The notes: generated from the letters alone by a model not told the origin. A DNA stretch of 64,000 bases from Vulcaniibacterium gelatinicum (GCF_008033445.1 NZ_VNKO01000001.1:124001-188000), one strand, 5' to 3'; counted from the first letter of the stretch, positions 41,465 through 52,588 are shown. Program-made: numbers and translations.

Positions 41465-43174
41465 TCACACCGCCGCCCGATGCACCCCCACCACCGCGCG
41501 CCCCGACGGATCGGCCATGCGCGCGAACGACGCATCCCACGCCAGCGCCGCCGGCGACGAACACGCGATGGACTTCCCGCCCGGCACCGTGCGCGCACAC
41601 GCCTCGCCCGGAAAGTGGCGCTCGAACAACACGCGGTACCAGTACGCCTCCTTCGTCGCCGGCGGATTCACCGGAAAACGCTCGGCCGCCGCCGCGAAAT
41701 CCGCGTCGCTCACCTGCGCCTCCGCATGCGCCTTCAACCCGTCGATCCACCCGTAGCCCACTCCGTCGCTGAACTGCTCCTTCTGCCGCCACAGGATCTC
41801 CCGCGGCAACACCCCCTCGAACGCCTCCCGCAGCACCGCCTTCTCCACCGCCCGCTCCCCGTCCGGCCCCGGCCGCACCAGCTTGTGCGCCGCATCCATC
41901 CCCATCGCCACCTCCAGGAACTCCAGGTCCAGGAACGGCACCCGCGCCTCCACCCCCCAGGCCATCATCGCCTTGTTCGCCCGCAGGCAGTCGTACAGGT
42001 GCAGCGCATCGAGCTTGCGCACCGTCTCGGCATGGAACTCCTCGGCATTGGGCGCCTTGTGGAAGTACAGATAGCCGCCGAACACCTCGTCCGCCCCCTC
42101 GCCCGAGAGCACCATCTTCACCCCCATCGCCCTGATCCGCCGCGCGAGCAGGAACATCGGCGTCGAGGCGCGCACCGTGGTGACGTCGTAGCTCTCGATG
42201 TGGCGGATCACCTCCGGCAGCGCGTCCAGCCCTTCCTCGAAGGTGTAGGTGAAGCCGTGGTGCACGGTGCCGATGGCCTCCGCCGCCACGCGCGCGGCGG
42301 CCAGGTCCGGCGAGCCCTCCAGCCCGATCGCGAACGAATGCAGGCGCGGCCACCACGCCTCGGAACGGTCGTCGTCCTCGACCCGATGACGCGCGAACCG
42401 CGCCGCGCAGGCCGCCACCAGCGACGAGTCGAGCCCGCCCGACAGCAGCACGCCGTAGGGCACATCGCTCATGAGCTGCCGGTGCACCGCACGCTCCAGC
42501 GCCGCGCGCAGCGCCTGCGGCGGCACCGCCACCCCGCGCGTGCGCGCGTAGTCGCGCCAGGCCGGCGCGTAATAGCGCCGCGGTTGCGGCATCGCCCCGT
42601 CCGCGCCGGCCGTGAGCTCGCACCAGTGCCCCGGCGGGAACGGCGCCACGTCCGCGCACACCCGCACCAGCGCCTTCATCTCCGAGGCCACCCACAGCCG
42701 CCCGTCGCCGTCGCGTCCCCAGTACAGCGGGCAGACCCCGATCGGATCGCGCGCGATCAACGCCCGCCCGCGCGCGGCGTCCCACAGCGCGAAGGCGAAG
42801 ATGCCGTTGAGCCGCGCCAGCCATGCGCCCGGCTCCTCGCCGTCGCGGTACAGCGCGTTGACCACCTCGCAGTCCGAGCCGCTGCCGAACGCATAGGGCG
42901 TGCGCAAGCCCGCTTCCAGCGCGCGGTGGTTGTAGATCTCGCCGTTGACCGCCAGCGCCAGCGCACCGTCGGCCGAGCGCAGCGGCTGCGCGCCGCCGGC
43001 CGGATCCACGATCGCCAGCCGCTCGTGCACCAGCAGCGCGCGCGGCTCGGCATGCACGCCGGACCAGTCCGGGCCGCGATGGCGCTGGCGCGCCGAGAGC
43101 GAGAGCGCGAACGGCCGCAGCGCACGCAGGTCCGCGCCGGGGCGGAGGTCGAAGACACCAAGGATGGAACACAT
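41465..43174 (-). CDS. asnB: Asparagine synthetase B (glutamine-hydrolysing)
   Basis: AsnB makes asparagine from aspartate, ATP and glutamine. The 569-residue protein starts MCSILGVFD, Cys2 being the amidotransferase nucleophile after Met removal. The glutaminase domain includes RHRGPDWSG and NGEIYNH. The synthetase domain has the PP-loop LLSGGLDSSLVA and LSGEGADEVFGGY. The start has AGGAG 9 bases upstream. It is the last gene of the map-glnD-dapD-arsC-dapE run and is preceded by an Asn-rich leader peptide and a terminator, so it is probably attenuated by asparagine supply. Confidence 0.96.
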   Translation of the reverse strand: MCSILGVFDLRPGADLRALRPFALSLSARQRHRGPDWSGVHAEPRALLVHERLAIVDPAGGAQPLRSADGALALAVNGEIYNHRALEAGLRTPYAFGSGSDCEVVNALYRDGEEPGAWLARLNGIFAFALWDAARGRALIARDPIGVCPLYWGRDGDGRLWVASEMKALVRVCADVAPFPPGHWCELTAGADGAMPQPRRYYAPAWRDYARTRGVAVPPQALRAALERAVHRQLMSDVPYGVLLSGGLDSSLVAACAARFARHRVEDDDRSEAWWPRLHSFAIGLEGSPDLAAARVAAEAIGTVHHGFTYTFEEGLDALPEVIRHIESYDVTTVRASTPMFLLARRIRAMGVKMVLSGEGADEVFGGYLYFHKAPNAEEFHAETVRKLDALHLYDCLRANKAMMAWGVEARVPFLDLEFLEVAMGMDAAHKLVRPGPDGERAVEKAVLREAFEGVLPREILWRQKEQFSDGVGYGWIDGLKAHAEAQVSDADFAAAAERFPVNPPATKEAYWYRVLFERHFPGEACARTVPGGKSIACSSPAALAWDASFARMADPSGRAVVGVHRAAV

Positions 43175-43204
43175 GGCCGGACTCCTGTGGGTTTTGACGG
43201 GGCG

Positions 43205-43239
43205 AAAACGAAAGGGCCCGCACTTCGCAGTGCGGGCCC
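43205..43239 (-). terminator. Attenuator terminator in the asnB leader
   Basis: On the minus strand an 11-bp perfect stem GGGCCCGCACT/AGTGCGGGCCC (43239-43229 with 43224-43214) has loop GCGA and is followed by TTTCGTTTTCG. It sits between the leader peptide stop and asnB, 30 bp before the asnB start. The segment GGCCCGC of its 5' arm is complementary to GCGGGCC inside the leader reading frame (codons 31-33), which could form the antiterminator. Confidence 0.75.
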
Positions 43240-43268
43240 CGATGGACGATGAGCGGAGGTGACGCGCG

Positions 43269-43376
43269 CTAATCGCCGGCCCGCGGTGGGCTGGCGTTGT
43301 TGCGATTGTCGTTGCGCACGACGGCCGCGCCGCGGAAGGCGGCAGGCAGGCGGGTCGTGGCGCGTGGGCGGGTCAT
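43269..43376 (-). CDS. Asn-rich leader peptide of asnB
   Basis: This is a 35-codon open frame, MTRPRATTRLPAAF...VVRNDNRNNASPPRAGD, whose residues 22-27 read NDNRNN: four Asn codons and one Asp in six. It starts 44 bp after the dapE stop and ends 30 bp before the terminator stem that precedes asnB. This is the arrangement of a transcription-attenuation leader: a ribosome stalling at the Asn codons would free GCGGGCC to pair with the terminator's 5' arm. No clear ribosome-binding site is seen. TTGCCG (43412-43407) and a poor CAGACT (43388-43383) could be a promoter giving a leaderless start. Confidence 0.65.
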   Translation of the reverse strand: MTRPRATTRLPAAFRGAAVVRNDNRNNASPPRAGD

Positions 43377-43420
43377 GGGCCGAGTCTGCGGCAGGGGCAG
43401 GCGGTCCGGCAAGCCCCCCC

Positions 43421-44548
43421 TCAGCCCAGCAGCCGCTCGATCAGGGCCAGGTACAGCGCCGGCAGCCGCTCCAGGTCGGCCACCGCCACGTGCTCGTCCA
43501 CCTTGTGGATGCTGGCGTTGACCGGGCCGATCTCGACGCAGTGCGCGCCGAGCGGGGCGATGAAGCGCGCGTCCGAGGTGCCGCCGCCGGTGCTCTCCTC
43601 CGGCAGCGCGCCGGAGAACGCCGCCAGCACCTCGCGTGCGGCCGCGCGCAGCGGTCCTTCCGGAGTGAAGAACGGCTCGCCGCCACGGTGCCACTGCACC
43701 GCGTAATCCAGGCCGTGCGCGCGCAGCACCGCCTCGCACTCGCGCTCCAGCCGCTCGGCGTTCCAGTGCGGGTTGTAGCGCAGGTTGAACAGCACCTGCA
43801 GTTCGCCCGGGATCACGTTGTTGGCGCCGGTGCCGGCGTGGACGTTGCTGATCTGGAAGCTGGTCGGCGGGAACGAGGCATACCCCGCATCCCACTGCCG
43901 CGCGGCCAGCTCCGCCAGCGCCGGCAGCGCCTGGTGGATCGGGTTGCGGGCCTTGTCCGGATAGGCCACGTGGCCCTGCACGCCGCGCACCGTCAGCGTC
44001 GCCGACAGCGTGCCGCGCCGGCCCACGCGCAGCAGATCGCCCAGCCGCGCCACCGACGAAGGTTCGCCGGTGATGCACCAGTCCACCCGCTGCCCGCGCT
44101 CGCGGAACGCTTCCGCCACGCGCCGCACCCCGTCCACCGCATCGCCTTCCTCGTCCGAGGTCAGCAGCAGCGCGACCGTGCCCGGATGCCGCGGGTGCGC
44201 CGCGACGAACCGCTCCAGCGCGAGCACGAACGCCGCCACGCTGCCCTTCATGTCCGCCGCGCCGCGTCCGTACAGCTTCCCGTCGCGGATCTCCGGCACG
44301 AACGGATCGCTGCTCCACGCCTCGCGCGGCCCCGGCGGCACCACGTCGGTATGCCCCAGCAGCACCAGCACCGGCCCGCCCGCGCCATGCGCGGCCCAGA
44401 GGTTGTCCACCGCGCCGAAGCGCAGGTGCTCGCAGGCGAACCCCGCGCGCTGCAGCCGCCCGGCGATCAGCGCCTGGCAACCGGCGTCGTCCGGCGTGAC
44501 CGAAGGGCGCGCGATCAGCGCGCAGGCCAGGTCAAGCACCTCGGACAT
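43421..44548 (-). CDS. dapE: Succinyl-diaminopimelate desuccinylase
   Basis: DapE is the zinc enzyme of the succinylase branch of lysine/diaminopimelate synthesis. The 375-residue protein has metal-ligand motifs [21 protein letters not shown] and [11 protein letters not shown], and a dimerisation domain with [38 protein letters not shown] was chosen as start; it overlaps the end of the ArsC-like gene by 17 bp. It partners dapD two genes upstream. Confidence 0.96.
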   Translation of the reverse strand: MSEVLDLACALIARPSVTPDDAGCQALIAGRLQRAGFACEHLRFGAVDNLWAAHGAGGPVLVLLGHTDVVPPGPREAWSSDPFVPEIRDGKLYGRGAADMKGSVAAFVLALERFVAAHPRHPGTVALLLTSDEEGDAVDGVRRVAEAFRERGQRVDWCITGEPSSVARLGDLLRVGRRGTLSATLTVRGVQGHVAYPDKARNPIHQALPALAELAARQWDAGYASFPPTSFQISNVHAGTGANNVIPGELQVLFNLRYNPHWNAERLERECEAVLRAHGLDYAVQWHRGGEPFFTPEGPLRAAAREVLAAFSGALPEESTGGGTSDARFIAPLGAHCVEIGPVNASIHKVDEHVAVADLERLPALYLALIERLLG

Positions 44549-44909
44549 CGCCCGCCCCCGCGCCAAAGCGCTTCTTGAACCCGTTGTCGGAAAACCCCTG
44601 GGTCACCACGCCATCCTCCGTCACCACCACCGGCCGCCGGATCAGCTGCGGATACTCCTTGAGCAGCAGCTTCCACTCCGCATCCGAGCCCGGCGCCTTG
44701 CGGGCCGGCGGCAGATTGCGCCAGGTGGTCGAGGCCTTGTTGACCATCGCCTCCCACCCGCCGAGCTTCTCCTTCCACGCCGCCAGCGTCTCCGGCGCCA
44801 CCCGCTGCTCGCGGTAGTCCACGAACTCATGCGCGATGCCGAAACGTGCGAGCCAGTTGCGGGCCTTGCGGCAGGTGTCGCAGTTGGTCAGTCCGTACAG
44901 GGTCGTCAT
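44532..44909 (-). CDS. ArsC/Spx-family protein (YffB-like)
   Basis: The 125-residue thioredoxin-fold protein starts [20 protein letters not shown], with CxxC (Cys10, Cys13), and has the ArsC-like RRPVVV segment. It matches the YffB subgroup, which is regularly encoded next to dapE; its function is uncertain and arsenate reduction is not implied. It overlaps dapE by 17 bp. Confidence 0.88.
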   Translation of the reverse strand: MTTLYGLTNCDTCRKARNWLARFGIAHEFVDYREQRVAPETLAAWKEKLGGWEAMVNKASTTWRNLPPARKAPGSDAEWKLLLKEYPQLIRRPVVVTEDGVVTQGFSDNGFKKRFGAGAGDVRGA

Positions 44910-44922
44910 TGGTTTTCTTCAG

Positions 44923-44950
44923 CCACGGATGGACACGGATGGACACGGAT
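44923..44950. repeat. CACGGAT-family repeat, copy C (half copy)
   Basis: CCACGGATGGACACGGATGG is followed by ACACGGAT: three tandem CACGGAT units, and then GAGACATGAGGAGAAGC, which resembles the middle of copy B. No right arm follows, so this looks like a truncated element, in the 97-bp gap between dapD and the ArsC-like gene. Confidence 0.7.
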
Positions 44951-45006
44951 GAGACATGAGGAGAAGCGTCGTGCGGCAGGCTGCCGTCGCGCCTGACCGC
45001 CCGCGC

Positions 45007-45909
45007 TCACTCCGCCAGGCCGCGCAGCAGCTCGTTGACCGAAGTCTTGGCCCGCGTCTTCGCATCCACCTGCTTGACGATCACCGCACAGTACAGCGAG
45101 TGCGAGCCGTCCTTCGCCGGCAATTGCCCCGACACCACCACGCTGTACGGCGGCACGTAACCGTACGTGACCTCTCCCGTCATCCGGTTGTAGATCCGCG
45201 TGCTCTGGCCGATGAACACCCCCATCCCGATCACGCTGTGGTGCCCCACCACCACCCCTTCCACGATCTCCGACCGCGCCCCGATGAAACAGTGGTCCTC
45301 GATGATCGTCGGCGCGGCCTGCAACGGCTCCAGCACCCCGCCGATGCCCGCCCCGCCCGACAGATGGCAATGCTTGCCGATCTGCGCGCACGAACCCACC
45401 GTCGCCCACGTGTCCACCATCGTCCCGGCCCCCACGTAGGCCCCGATGTTGACGAAGCTCGGCATCAGCACCACGTCCTTGCCGATGTGGCAGCCGCGGC
45501 GCGCGATCGCGCCCGGCACCACCCGCGCCCCCAGCCTGCGGAACCTGCTCTCGTCGAACCCCGCGAAGCGTGCCGGGACCTTGTCCCAGAACGGCGCCGG
45601 CTCGGCCTCGATCACCTGCATCTCCTGGGTGCGGAAGTACAGCAGCACCGCCTTCTTCAGCCATTCGTTGACCTTCCAGCCGCCCTGCCCGTCCGGCTCG
45701 GCGACCCGAAACTCGCCGCTCTCCAGCCCCTCGATCACCCGCTCGACCGAAGGCCGCGTGGCCCACTCGATCTCCTCCGGCGTGAGCATGGTGCGCCGCT
45801 CCCAGGCGCTCTCGATGTGGAACTTCAGCTCGTCCACGGTCGGCCCGCGCGGCGCGTCGGGCGTGGAGGTCGTCGTCTTCTTCTTCGCAGTGGTCTTGCG
45901 CGCGCTCAT
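45007..45909 (-). CDS. dapD: Tetrahydrodipicolinate N-succinyltransferase
   Basis: DapD succinylates tetrahydrodipicolinate in lysine/diaminopimelate synthesis. The 300-residue protein has an N-terminal helical domain and a left-handed beta helix of hexapeptide repeats ([36 protein letters not shown]). It carries a Lys/Thr-rich extension of about 25 residues ([15 protein letters not shown]) not needed for the fold. The start overlaps the glnD stop (ATGA). Confidence 0.96.
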   Translation of the reverse strand: MSARKTTAKKKTTTSTPDAPRGPTVDELKFHIESAWERRTMLTPEEIEWATRPSVERVIEGLESGEFRVAEPDGQGGWKVNEWLKKAVLLYFRTQEMQVIEAEPAPFWDKVPARFAGFDESRFRRLGARVVPGAIARRGCHIGKDVVLMPSFVNIGAYVGAGTMVDTWATVGSCAQIGKHCHLSGGAGIGGVLEPLQAAPTIIEDHCFIGARSEIVEGVVVGHHSVIGMGVFIGQSTRIYNRMTGEVTYGYVPPYSVVVSGQLPAKDGSHSLYCAVIVKQVDAKTRAKTSVNELLRGLAE

Positions 45910-48524
45910 CGCGTCTCTCCGTCGAGTTGGGTCAGCAGCGCCGTGCGCAGCGCCTGCTGTTGCGGTTCGTCGAGCGCACGGTCGCGCTCGTCGGTGATCT
46001 GGAACACGTCCTCGGCGCGCTCGCCGAAGGTGGCGATGCGTGCATCGTGCACGCGCAGGCGCTGGCTGCGCAGGATCCGGGTCACGTCGGCCAGCAGCCC
46101 CGGGCGGTCGGTGCACACCAGGCTCAGCAGCGTGCGCCGCCCGTCCGGCGTCGGCGCGAACTCCACCTGCGGCCGGATCCGGAAATGGCGCAGGTGCCGC
46201 GGCTGGGTGCGGCGCGCGGGCTTGACCGCATCGAGATCGGGCAGCGCGAGCGTGGCGTGCAGGCGGCGCTCGATCTCGTGTGCCGTGATCGGGCGCTGCC
46301 CGTCGGCGGGCACCACCTCGAAGGTGTCGAACACCATCCCGTCCGGGCCGTCGAGCAGCCGCGCCTGCTGGATCGCCAGCCCGGCGCGGTCGAGCGTGGC
46401 CACGATCGCCGCGAACAGGCCGTCGCGGTCGGGCGAATGCACGAACACCTCCAGCGCCCCGGCCTGCGCGCCGAGCGTGCGCGCGCTGACCCGCACCCCG
46501 TGGGTGTCCGGGCCGCGCAGCACCGCCGCCTGCCAGGCCACCTGGTCCGGCCGGCCGCGCAGGAAGCTCTCCTCCGGCATGCGCGCGAACAGCGCCTCGG
46601 CCTCGGCCGCGTCCACGCCGTAGCCGAGCAGGATCGCGCGCGCGGCGAAGCGGGTCTCGGCGATGCGCTCCTCGGCCGCGACCGGGTGTTCGAGCCCGCG
46701 CCGCAGCGCCAGCCGGGTGGCGGTGTGCAGGTCGGCGAGCAGCCGGTCCTTCCACGCGTTCCACAGCTTGGGCGAGGTGCCAGCGATGTCGGCGCAGGTC
46801 AGCAGGTACAGCAGGTCGAGCCGCTCGCGGTCGGCGACCTCGAGCGCGAAGCGGTGGATCACCGCCGGGTCGCTGATGTCCTGCTTCTGCGCGGTCACCG
46901 ACATCAGCAAGTGCTTGCGCACCAGCCACGCCACCAGTTCGGTGTCGGCCTCGGACAGGCCGTGGGCGAGGCAGAACTCGCGCGCGTCCACCGCGCCGAG
47001 TTCGGAATGGTCGCCGCCGCGGCCCTTGGCGATGTCGTGGAACAGGCCGGCCAGCAGCAGCAGTTCCGGCTTGCGCAGCCGCGGCCAGACCTCGTGTGCG
47101 ATCGCGAAACGCTCGTCGGGCCCGTGGGCGAAGCCGGCGATGTTCTTGAGCACCGCGATCGTGTGCTGGTCCACGGTATAGACGTGGAACAGGTCGAACT
47201 GCATCCGCCCGGACACCCCGGCGAACGCCGGCAGCCAGCGCCCGAGCACGCCCAGCCGCGCCATGCGCGCCAGCGTCTCCACCGGCTGCGGGCCGCGCAG
47301 CAGGGCCATGAACCGCGCACGCAGCCCAGGGGGGGCGTCGGGATAGGCCGGGATCGCCGGCAAGGCCTCGGCCAGCGCGCGCGCAGTCTGCGAGTGCAGG
47401 CCACGGATGCGCGGATGCGCGGCCCAGGCCGCGAACAGGGCGAACACCCGCGCCGGATCGCCCTCCGGCCAGCCGGGCGCGCGCGCCGCCAGGTAGCCGC
47501 GGCGCAGCGCGAACTCGTCGTCGAGCGGTTCCGGCGCCGCCTCGCCCTCGAGCTGTTCCTCGAACCGCTGCAACAGGCGCTCGTTGATCCGCAGCACCAG
47601 CGCGGCGCTGCGGTAGAAGCCCTGCATCATCTGCTCGACCGCGAGGTTGCCGGCGTCACCGGCGTGTCCCAGCCGCGCCGCCAGGGTCTTCTGGTGGTCG
47701 AAGCGCAGCCGCTCCTCGCGCTTGCCCGCGACCAGGTGCAGGCCGAAGCGCAGCCGCGCCAGCGCCCGCCGTTCGCGTTCGAGCGTGGCGTGTTCGTCGC
47801 CGCCGAGCTGGCCGAGCGCGATCAGCTGCTCGAAGTCGCGCGCGCCGAGCACGCGCAGCGCCATCCAGCGCAGGGTCTGCACGTCGCGCAGCCCGCCCGG
47901 GCCTTCCTTGAGGTTGGGTTCGAGGTTGTCGGCGGTGTCGCCGAAGCGGGCGTGGCGCGCGCGTTGTTCCTCGCGCTTGGCCAGGTAGTACTCGCGCGGC
48001 GGCCACACCCGCTCGGGCGCGATCGCCCGCGCCAGCCGCGCGGCGTCGCCGTCGCGCGCCGCCAGCGGCCGCGCCTCCAGCATCGCGGTCAGCGCGGTGA
48101 TGTCGGCGCGCGCGGCGTCGGTGCACTCGGCGGCCGAGCGCACCGCATGCCCCACCGGCAGGCCCGCGTCCCACAGCAGGGCGAACAGGCGCGACAGCGC
48201 CTCGCGGTACGCGGCCTGGGCGTCGGATTCGGCCAGCACCAGCAGGTCCACGTCGGACTGCGGGAACAGCTCGCCGCGGCCGTAGCCGCCGACCGCGAAC
48301 AGCGCCAGCGGCGCGTCCGCCGGCACGCAGCGCGCCCACGCCGCGCGCACCTGCGCATCCACCGCCACCGCGCGCGCGCGCAGCAGCGCGTCCACGTCCT
48401 CGCCGCGGTCGAAGCGTTCGGCCAGTCCGGCGTCGGCCTGCGCCAGCGCGGCGCGGGCCGCGGCGGCCCAGGCGGCGTCGCCGGAGGCCGCCGTCGCTGC
48501 GTTCGCGGCGGCCGGCTCGCTCAT
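45906..48524 (-). CDS. glnD: Bifunctional uridylyltransferase / uridylyl-removing enzyme
   Basis: GlnD senses glutamine and adds or removes UMP on PII proteins. The 872-residue protein has the nucleotidyltransferase motif [19 protein letters not shown], a central HD domain ([19 protein letters not shown]), and two C-terminal ACT domains ([37 protein letters not shown]). [14 protein letters not shown] was chosen as start, overlapping the map stop (ATGA). Confidence 0.97.
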   Translation of the reverse strand: MSEPAAANAATAASGDAAWAAAARAALAQADAGLAERFDRGEDVDALLRARAVAVDAQVRAAWARCVPADAPLALFAVGGYGRGELFPQSDVDLLVLAESDAQAAYREALSRLFALLWDAGLPVGHAVRSAAECTDAARADITALTAMLEARPLAARDGDAARLARAIAPERVWPPREYYLAKREEQRARHARFGDTADNLEPNLKEGPGGLRDVQTLRWMALRVLGARDFEQLIALGQLGGDEHATLERERRALARLRFGLHLVAGKREERLRFDHQKTLAARLGHAGDAGNLAVEQMMQGFYRSAALVLRINERLLQRFEEQLEGEAAPEPLDDEFALRRGYLAARAPGWPEGDPARVFALFAAWAAHPRIRGLHSQTARALAEALPAIPAYPDAPPGLRARFMALLRGPQPVETLARMARLGVLGRWLPAFAGVSGRMQFDLFHVYTVDQHTIAVLKNIAGFAHGPDERFAIAHEVWPRLRKPELLLLAGLFHDIAKGRGGDHSELGAVDAREFCLAHGLSEADTELVAWLVRKHLLMSVTAQKQDISDPAVIHRFALEVADRERLDLLYLLTCADIAGTSPKLWNAWKDRLLADLHTATRLALRRGLEHPVAAEERIAETRFAARAILLGYGVDAAEAEALFARMPEESFLRGRPDQVAWQAAVLRGPDTHGVRVSARTLGAQAGALEVFVHSPDRDGLFAAIVATLDRAGLAIQQARLLDGPDGMVFDTFEVVPADGQRPITAHEIERRLHATLALPDLDAVKPARRTQPRHLRHFRIRPQVEFAPTPDGRRTLLSLVCTDRPGLLADVTRILRSQRLRVHDARIATFGERAEDVFQITDERDRALDEPQQQALRTALLTQLDGETR

Positions 48525-49297
48525 GGGTCGTTGTCGTCGCCCGGCAGGCGGGTGAGGATCTCCACGCCGTCCTCGGTCACCGCCACGGTGTGCTCCCACT
48601 GCGCCGAGAGCTTGCGGTCCTTGGTCACCACGGTCCAGCCGTCGGGCAGCAGGCGGGTGTGGCGCGAGCCCTCGTTGATCATCGGCTCGATGGTGAAGGT
48701 CATGCCCGGCTGCAGCACCAGCCCCTCGCCCGGACGGCCGTAGTGCAGCACCTGCGGCTCCTCGTGGTACACGCGGCCGATGCCGTGGCCGCAGTACTCG
48801 CGCACCACGCTGAAGCGGTGGCTCTCGGCGTAGCTCTGGATCGCATGGCCGATGTCGCCGAGCGTGGCGCCCGGCCGCACCGCGCGAATGCCGCGGAACA
48901 TCGCCTCGCGGGTGACCTCCACCAGCCGCCGCGCCATCACCGACGGCGTGCCGACGTAGTACATGCGGCTGGTGTCGCCGTGCCAGCCGTCCTTGATGAC
49001 GGTGACGTCGATGTTGATGATGTCGCCGTCCTTGAGCACCTTGGCCTCGCTCGGGATGCCGTGGCAGATCACGTTGTTGACCGAGGTGCAGATGGTGGCC
49101 GGGAAGCCCTTGTAGCCGACGTTGGCCGGGATCGCCTGCTGCACGTTGACGATGTGGTCGTGGCAGATCCGGTCCAGCTCGGCGGTGGTGACCCCCGGCT
49201 TCACGTACGGCGCGACGACCTGCAGCACCTCGGCCGCCAGGCGGCCGGCGATGCGCATCTTCTCGATCTCTTCGGGGGTCTTGAGGGTGATGGCCAT
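48521..49297 (-). CDS. map: Methionine aminopeptidase, type I
   Basis: Map removes initiator Met from nascent proteins. The 258-residue protein has the metal ligands in [39 protein letters not shown] and [28 protein letters not shown] was chosen as start. A -10-like GATAAT lies only 6 bp upstream, so either the mRNA is leaderless or the promoter is elsewhere. It is divergent from rpsB, as in many gammaproteobacteria, and leads the glnD-dap-asnB run. Confidence 0.97.
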   Translation of the reverse strand: MAITLKTPEEIEKMRIAGRLAAEVLQVVAPYVKPGVTTAELDRICHDHIVNVQQAIPANVGYKGFPATICTSVNNVICHGIPSEAKVLKDGDIINIDVTVIKDGWHGDTSRMYYVGTPSVMARRLVEVTREAMFRGIRAVRPGATLGDIGHAIQSYAESHRFSVVREYCGHGIGRVYHEEPQVLHYGRPGEGLVLQPGMTFTIEPMINEGSRHTRLLPDGWTVVTKDRKLSAQWEHTVAVTEDGVEILTRLPGDDNDP

Positions 49298-49303
49298 CGG
49301 GGA

Positions 49304-49309
49304 ATTATC
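49304..49309 (-). promoter_or_regulatory. Possible -10 of map (leaderless arrangement)
   Basis: GATAAT on the minus strand is followed by TCCCCG and then the map ATG, placing a transcription start at the initiation codon. The -35 region is poor. Confidence 0.35.
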
Positions 49310-49370
49310 GCCCATGCGGCCTGCCCGGCCGCCCCGGGGCCTGGACCGGCCCGCGCCGCCGCCGCCGCGG

Positions 49371-49400
49371 TTGCCCCGGGGCCGGCCGCCCTGCTACGAT
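49371..49400 (+). promoter_or_regulatory. Promoter of rpsB
   Basis: TTGCCC (49371-49376), an 18-bp spacer and TACGAT (49395-49400), preceded by TGC (extended -10), fit well. The start lies about 220 nt before rpsB, leaving a long GC-rich leader with hairpin potential (for example around 49561-49600) that could hold the S2 autoregulatory site known in gammaproteobacteria. I could not match that motif by eye. Nothing else is seen in the 327-bp map/rpsB gap. Confidence 0.6.
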
Positions 49401-49624
49401 TCCGCAGCTTTGCCCGGCCCTGGCCGGCAGCCGCCCACGACGGGCGTCACCGTCGAATCCACACCCGCGGCAAACACCCGTCCCGGGGTGTCCCGAGCGT
49501 CCGCCAGGACCTCTGGATCTGGAGACGGAGGCCGCGGGGAGGCCCAACCCCGGAACCCTGCCCTCGGGCAGCCGCCTTCCCTTCCTGCCGGCGGCCGCGG
49601 TTCCCCCGTCAGGAGTCTTCTGCA

Positions 49625-50443
49625 ATGCCCCAGATCACCATGCGCCAGATGCTGGAGGCCGGCGTGCACTTCGGCCACCAGACCCGCTACTGGAACCCGA
49701 AGATGGGTCCGTACATCTTCGGCGCCCGCGGCAAGATCCACATCATCAACCTCGAGAAGACGGTTCCGCTGTTCAACGACGCGATGAACTTCATCTCGGG
49801 CGTGGCCCAGAAGCGCGGCATCGTCCTGTTCGTCGGCACCAAGCGCTCGGCGCGCGATGCGGTCAAGGAAGAGGCGATCCGCTGCGGCATGCCGTACATG
49901 ACCCAGCGCTGGCTGGGCGGCACGCTGACCAACTTCCGCACCCTCAAGCAGTCGGTGGCGCGCCTGAAGGAGCTCGAGGCGGCCGAGACCGACGGCACCT
50001 TCGACAAGCTGGTCAAGCACGAAGTCATCCGCCTGCGCCGCGAGCGCGAGAAGCTCGAGGCCTCGCTGGGCGGCATCAAGGAGATGAACCGCCTGCCCGA
50101 CGCGCTGTTCGTGATCGACATCGGCCACGAGAACATCGCCGTGCAGGAGGCCAAGAAGCTCGGCATCCCGGTGGTGGCGGTGGTGGACACCAACTACGAC
50201 CCGTCGCTGGTGGACTACCCGATCCCGGGCAACGACGACGCCATCCGCGCCGTGCAGCTCTACACCCGCGCCGCGGCCGACGCCGTGCTCGAGGGCAAGG
50301 CCGCCGCGCCGTCGGCCGCCAGCGTGCGCGAGGAGGAGTTCGCCGAGGCCGAGGGCGAAGGCGAGAAGAAGGCCCCGCGCCGCGCGCCGGCCCGCAAGCC
50401 GGGGGCGAAGAAGCCGTCCGCCGAGGCCGACGCCGCCGAGTGA
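49625..50443 (+). CDS. rpsB: 30S ribosomal protein S2
   Basis: S2 joins late to the small subunit. The 272-residue protein starts [20 protein letters not shown] and has [24 protein letters not shown] and [21 protein letters not shown]-terminal Ala/Glu/Lys/Pro-rich tail of about 40 residues ([18 protein letters not shown]) extends past the E. coli length. The ribosome-binding site is AGGAG. Confidence 0.97.
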   Translation: MPQITMRQMLEAGVHFGHQTRYWNPKMGPYIFGARGKIHIINLEKTVPLFNDAMNFISGVAQKRGIVLFVGTKRSARDAVKEEAIRCGMPYMTQRWLGGTLTNFRTLKQSVARLKELEAAETDGTFDKLVKHEVIRLRREREKLEASLGGIKEMNRLPDALFVIDIGHENIAVQEAKKLGIPVVAVVDTNYDPSLVDYPIPGNDDAIRAVQLYTRAAADAVLEGKAAAPSAASVREEEFAEAEGEGEKKAPRRAPARKPGAKKPSAEADAAE

Positions 50444-50531
50444 GCGAACGCCGCGACGCGGCCGCGCCGGCATGCGCGGCCGCCCGTTCGCGGCCCTTGA
50501 GTCTCCGGGACACGGCGCCCGCGCCGTGTCC
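50444..50531 (+). other. Two strong hairpins in the rpsB-tsf spacer
   Basis: The first pairs GCGAACG (50444-50450) with CGTTCGC (50485-50491) around an inner 10-bp stem, GCGGCCGCGC/GCGCGGCCGC. The second pairs 50508-50517 with 50522-50531 (GGACACGGCG/CGCCGTGTCC). Neither is followed by a T run. They may attenuate or mark processing between S2 and EF-Ts, which are needed in different amounts. Confidence 0.5.
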
Positions 50532-50561
50532 GTCCCTCTTTCCCGAATCGAGACGACCCCC

Positions 50562-51443
<882 letters not shown>

Positions 51444-51470
51444 CCCCCGCGGCCCGCTTCCGCACGAAGA

Positions 51471-51498
51471 AACCCGCCGGCGACGGCGGGTTTTTTTT
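51471..51498 (+). terminator. Terminator of rpsB-tsf
   Basis: A 9-bp stem AACCCGCCG/CGGCGGGTT has loop GCGA and eight T. It separates rpsB-tsf from pyrH. Confidence 0.92.
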
Positions 51499-51510
51499 GA
51501 CGCAGACGAC

Positions 51511-51660
51511 TCAACCCTGCAGCGCGACCACCGCCGGCGGGGGCGGTTGCGCGTCGTGGCCGGCGACGGCCCACAGCACCCCCAGCGCGAGCGCCAGGCC
51601 GAGCATGCCGCGCATGGCCGTCTCGATGTACTGCTGGCGGCGGGATTTCGCGGACTTCAT
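51511..51660 (-). CDS. Small single-pass membrane protein, unknown
   Basis: The 49-residue protein is [20 protein letters not shown]..., with a basic N terminus, one membrane segment (about 17-35, [17 protein letters not shown]) and a short Pro-rich end. A strong GGGAGGGG ribosome-binding site 5-6 bases before the ATG supports it; the frame extends further upstream but without such a site. I know no family for it. It is convergent with tsf and divergent from pyrH. Confidence 0.5.
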   Translation of the reverse strand: MKSAKSRRQQYIETAMRGMLGLALALGVLWAVAGHDAQPPPPAVVALQG

Positions 51661-51830
51661 GACACCCCTCCCGGACGCGCTCATCTCACGCCGGGACACG
51701 CCCCATGTCCGCGAACGCGTTCACACCCGAGGCAGGTGGCCGCGCCGTTCGTCGGCCCGGGCCGGGGAGAGCCCGGGATGGCCGCACCCTCGCCCCGGCG
51801 CCCGCGCGGGCCGGCCACGGCGCCATCCGC

Positions 51831-51836
51831 TAGAAT
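51831..51836 (+). promoter_or_regulatory. Possible -10 of pyrH
   Basis: TAGAAT lies 29 bp before the pyrH start, after the tsf terminator. The -35 is unclear. The rest of the 51661-51865 gap shows no other signal. Confidence 0.45.
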
Positions 51837-51865
51837 TCCGCCGTTTGCGCCCACGGAGCCCGGTC

Positions 51866-52588
51866 ATGACCCCACTCGCCTATCGCCGCGTCCTGCTCAA
51901 ACTGTCCGGCGAGGCGCTGATGGGGAACGAGGACTACGGCATCGACCCCAAGGTCATCGGCCGCCTCGCCCAGGAAGTGATCGAGGCGCAGCAGGCCGGC
52001 GCCGAGATCGCGCTGGTGATCGGCGGCGGCAACATCTTCCGCGGCGCCGGCCTGGCCGCCGCCGGCATGGACCGGGTCACCGGCGACCAGATGGGCATGC
52101 TGGCCACGGTCATGAACGCCCTGGCGATGCAGGACGCGCTGGAGAAGCGCGGCGGCAAGGCGCGGGTGATGAGCGCGCTCAAGATCAACGACGTGTGCGA
52201 GGACTACATCCGCCGCCGCGCGATCCGGCACCTGGAGAAGGGGCGCCTGGTGATCTTCGCCGCCGGCACCGGCAACCCCTTCTTCACCACCGACTCCGGC
52301 GCCGCCCTGCGCGCGATCGAGATCGGCGCCGACCTGCTGCTCAAGGCGACCAAGGTGGACGGCGTCTACGACAAGGACCCGAAGAAGCACGCCGACGCCC
52401 GGCGCTTCGACTGCCTGACCTACGACGAGGTCATCGCCCGCGACCTGCAGGTGATGGACACCGCCGCGTTCGCGCTGTGCCGCGACAGCAACCTGCCGCT
52501 GCGCATCTTCGACATGATGCAGCCGGGCAACCTGATGCGGATCCTGCAGGGCGAGGACGTGGGCACCCTGGTGCAGGGACGCTGCTGA
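51866..52588 (+). CDS. pyrH: UMP kinase
   Basis: PyrH phosphorylates UMP to UDP for pyrimidine nucleotides and cell-wall precursors. The 240-residue amino-acid-kinase-fold protein has [40 protein letters not shown] and [12 protein letters not shown]. The start has GGAG upstream. It is normally followed directly by frr, but here a metal transporter intervenes. Confidence 0.97.
   Translation: MTPLAYRRVLLKLSGEALMGNEDYGIDPKVIGRLAQEVIEAQQAGAEIALVIGGGNIFRGAGLAAAGMDRVTGDQMGMLATVMNALAMQDALEKRGGKARVMSALKINDVCEDYIRRRAIRHLEKGRLVIFAAGTGNPFFTTDSGAALRAIEIGADLLLKATKVDGVYDKDPKKHADARRFDCLTYDEVIARDLQVMDTAAFALCRDSNLPLRIFDMMQPGNLMRILQGEDVGTLVQGRC

Noticed and set aside
44532-44909. Arsenate resistance determinant
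   Set aside because: The ArsC-fold gene lies in a dapD-dapE context and matches the YffB subgroup; no arsB/arsR genes are near.
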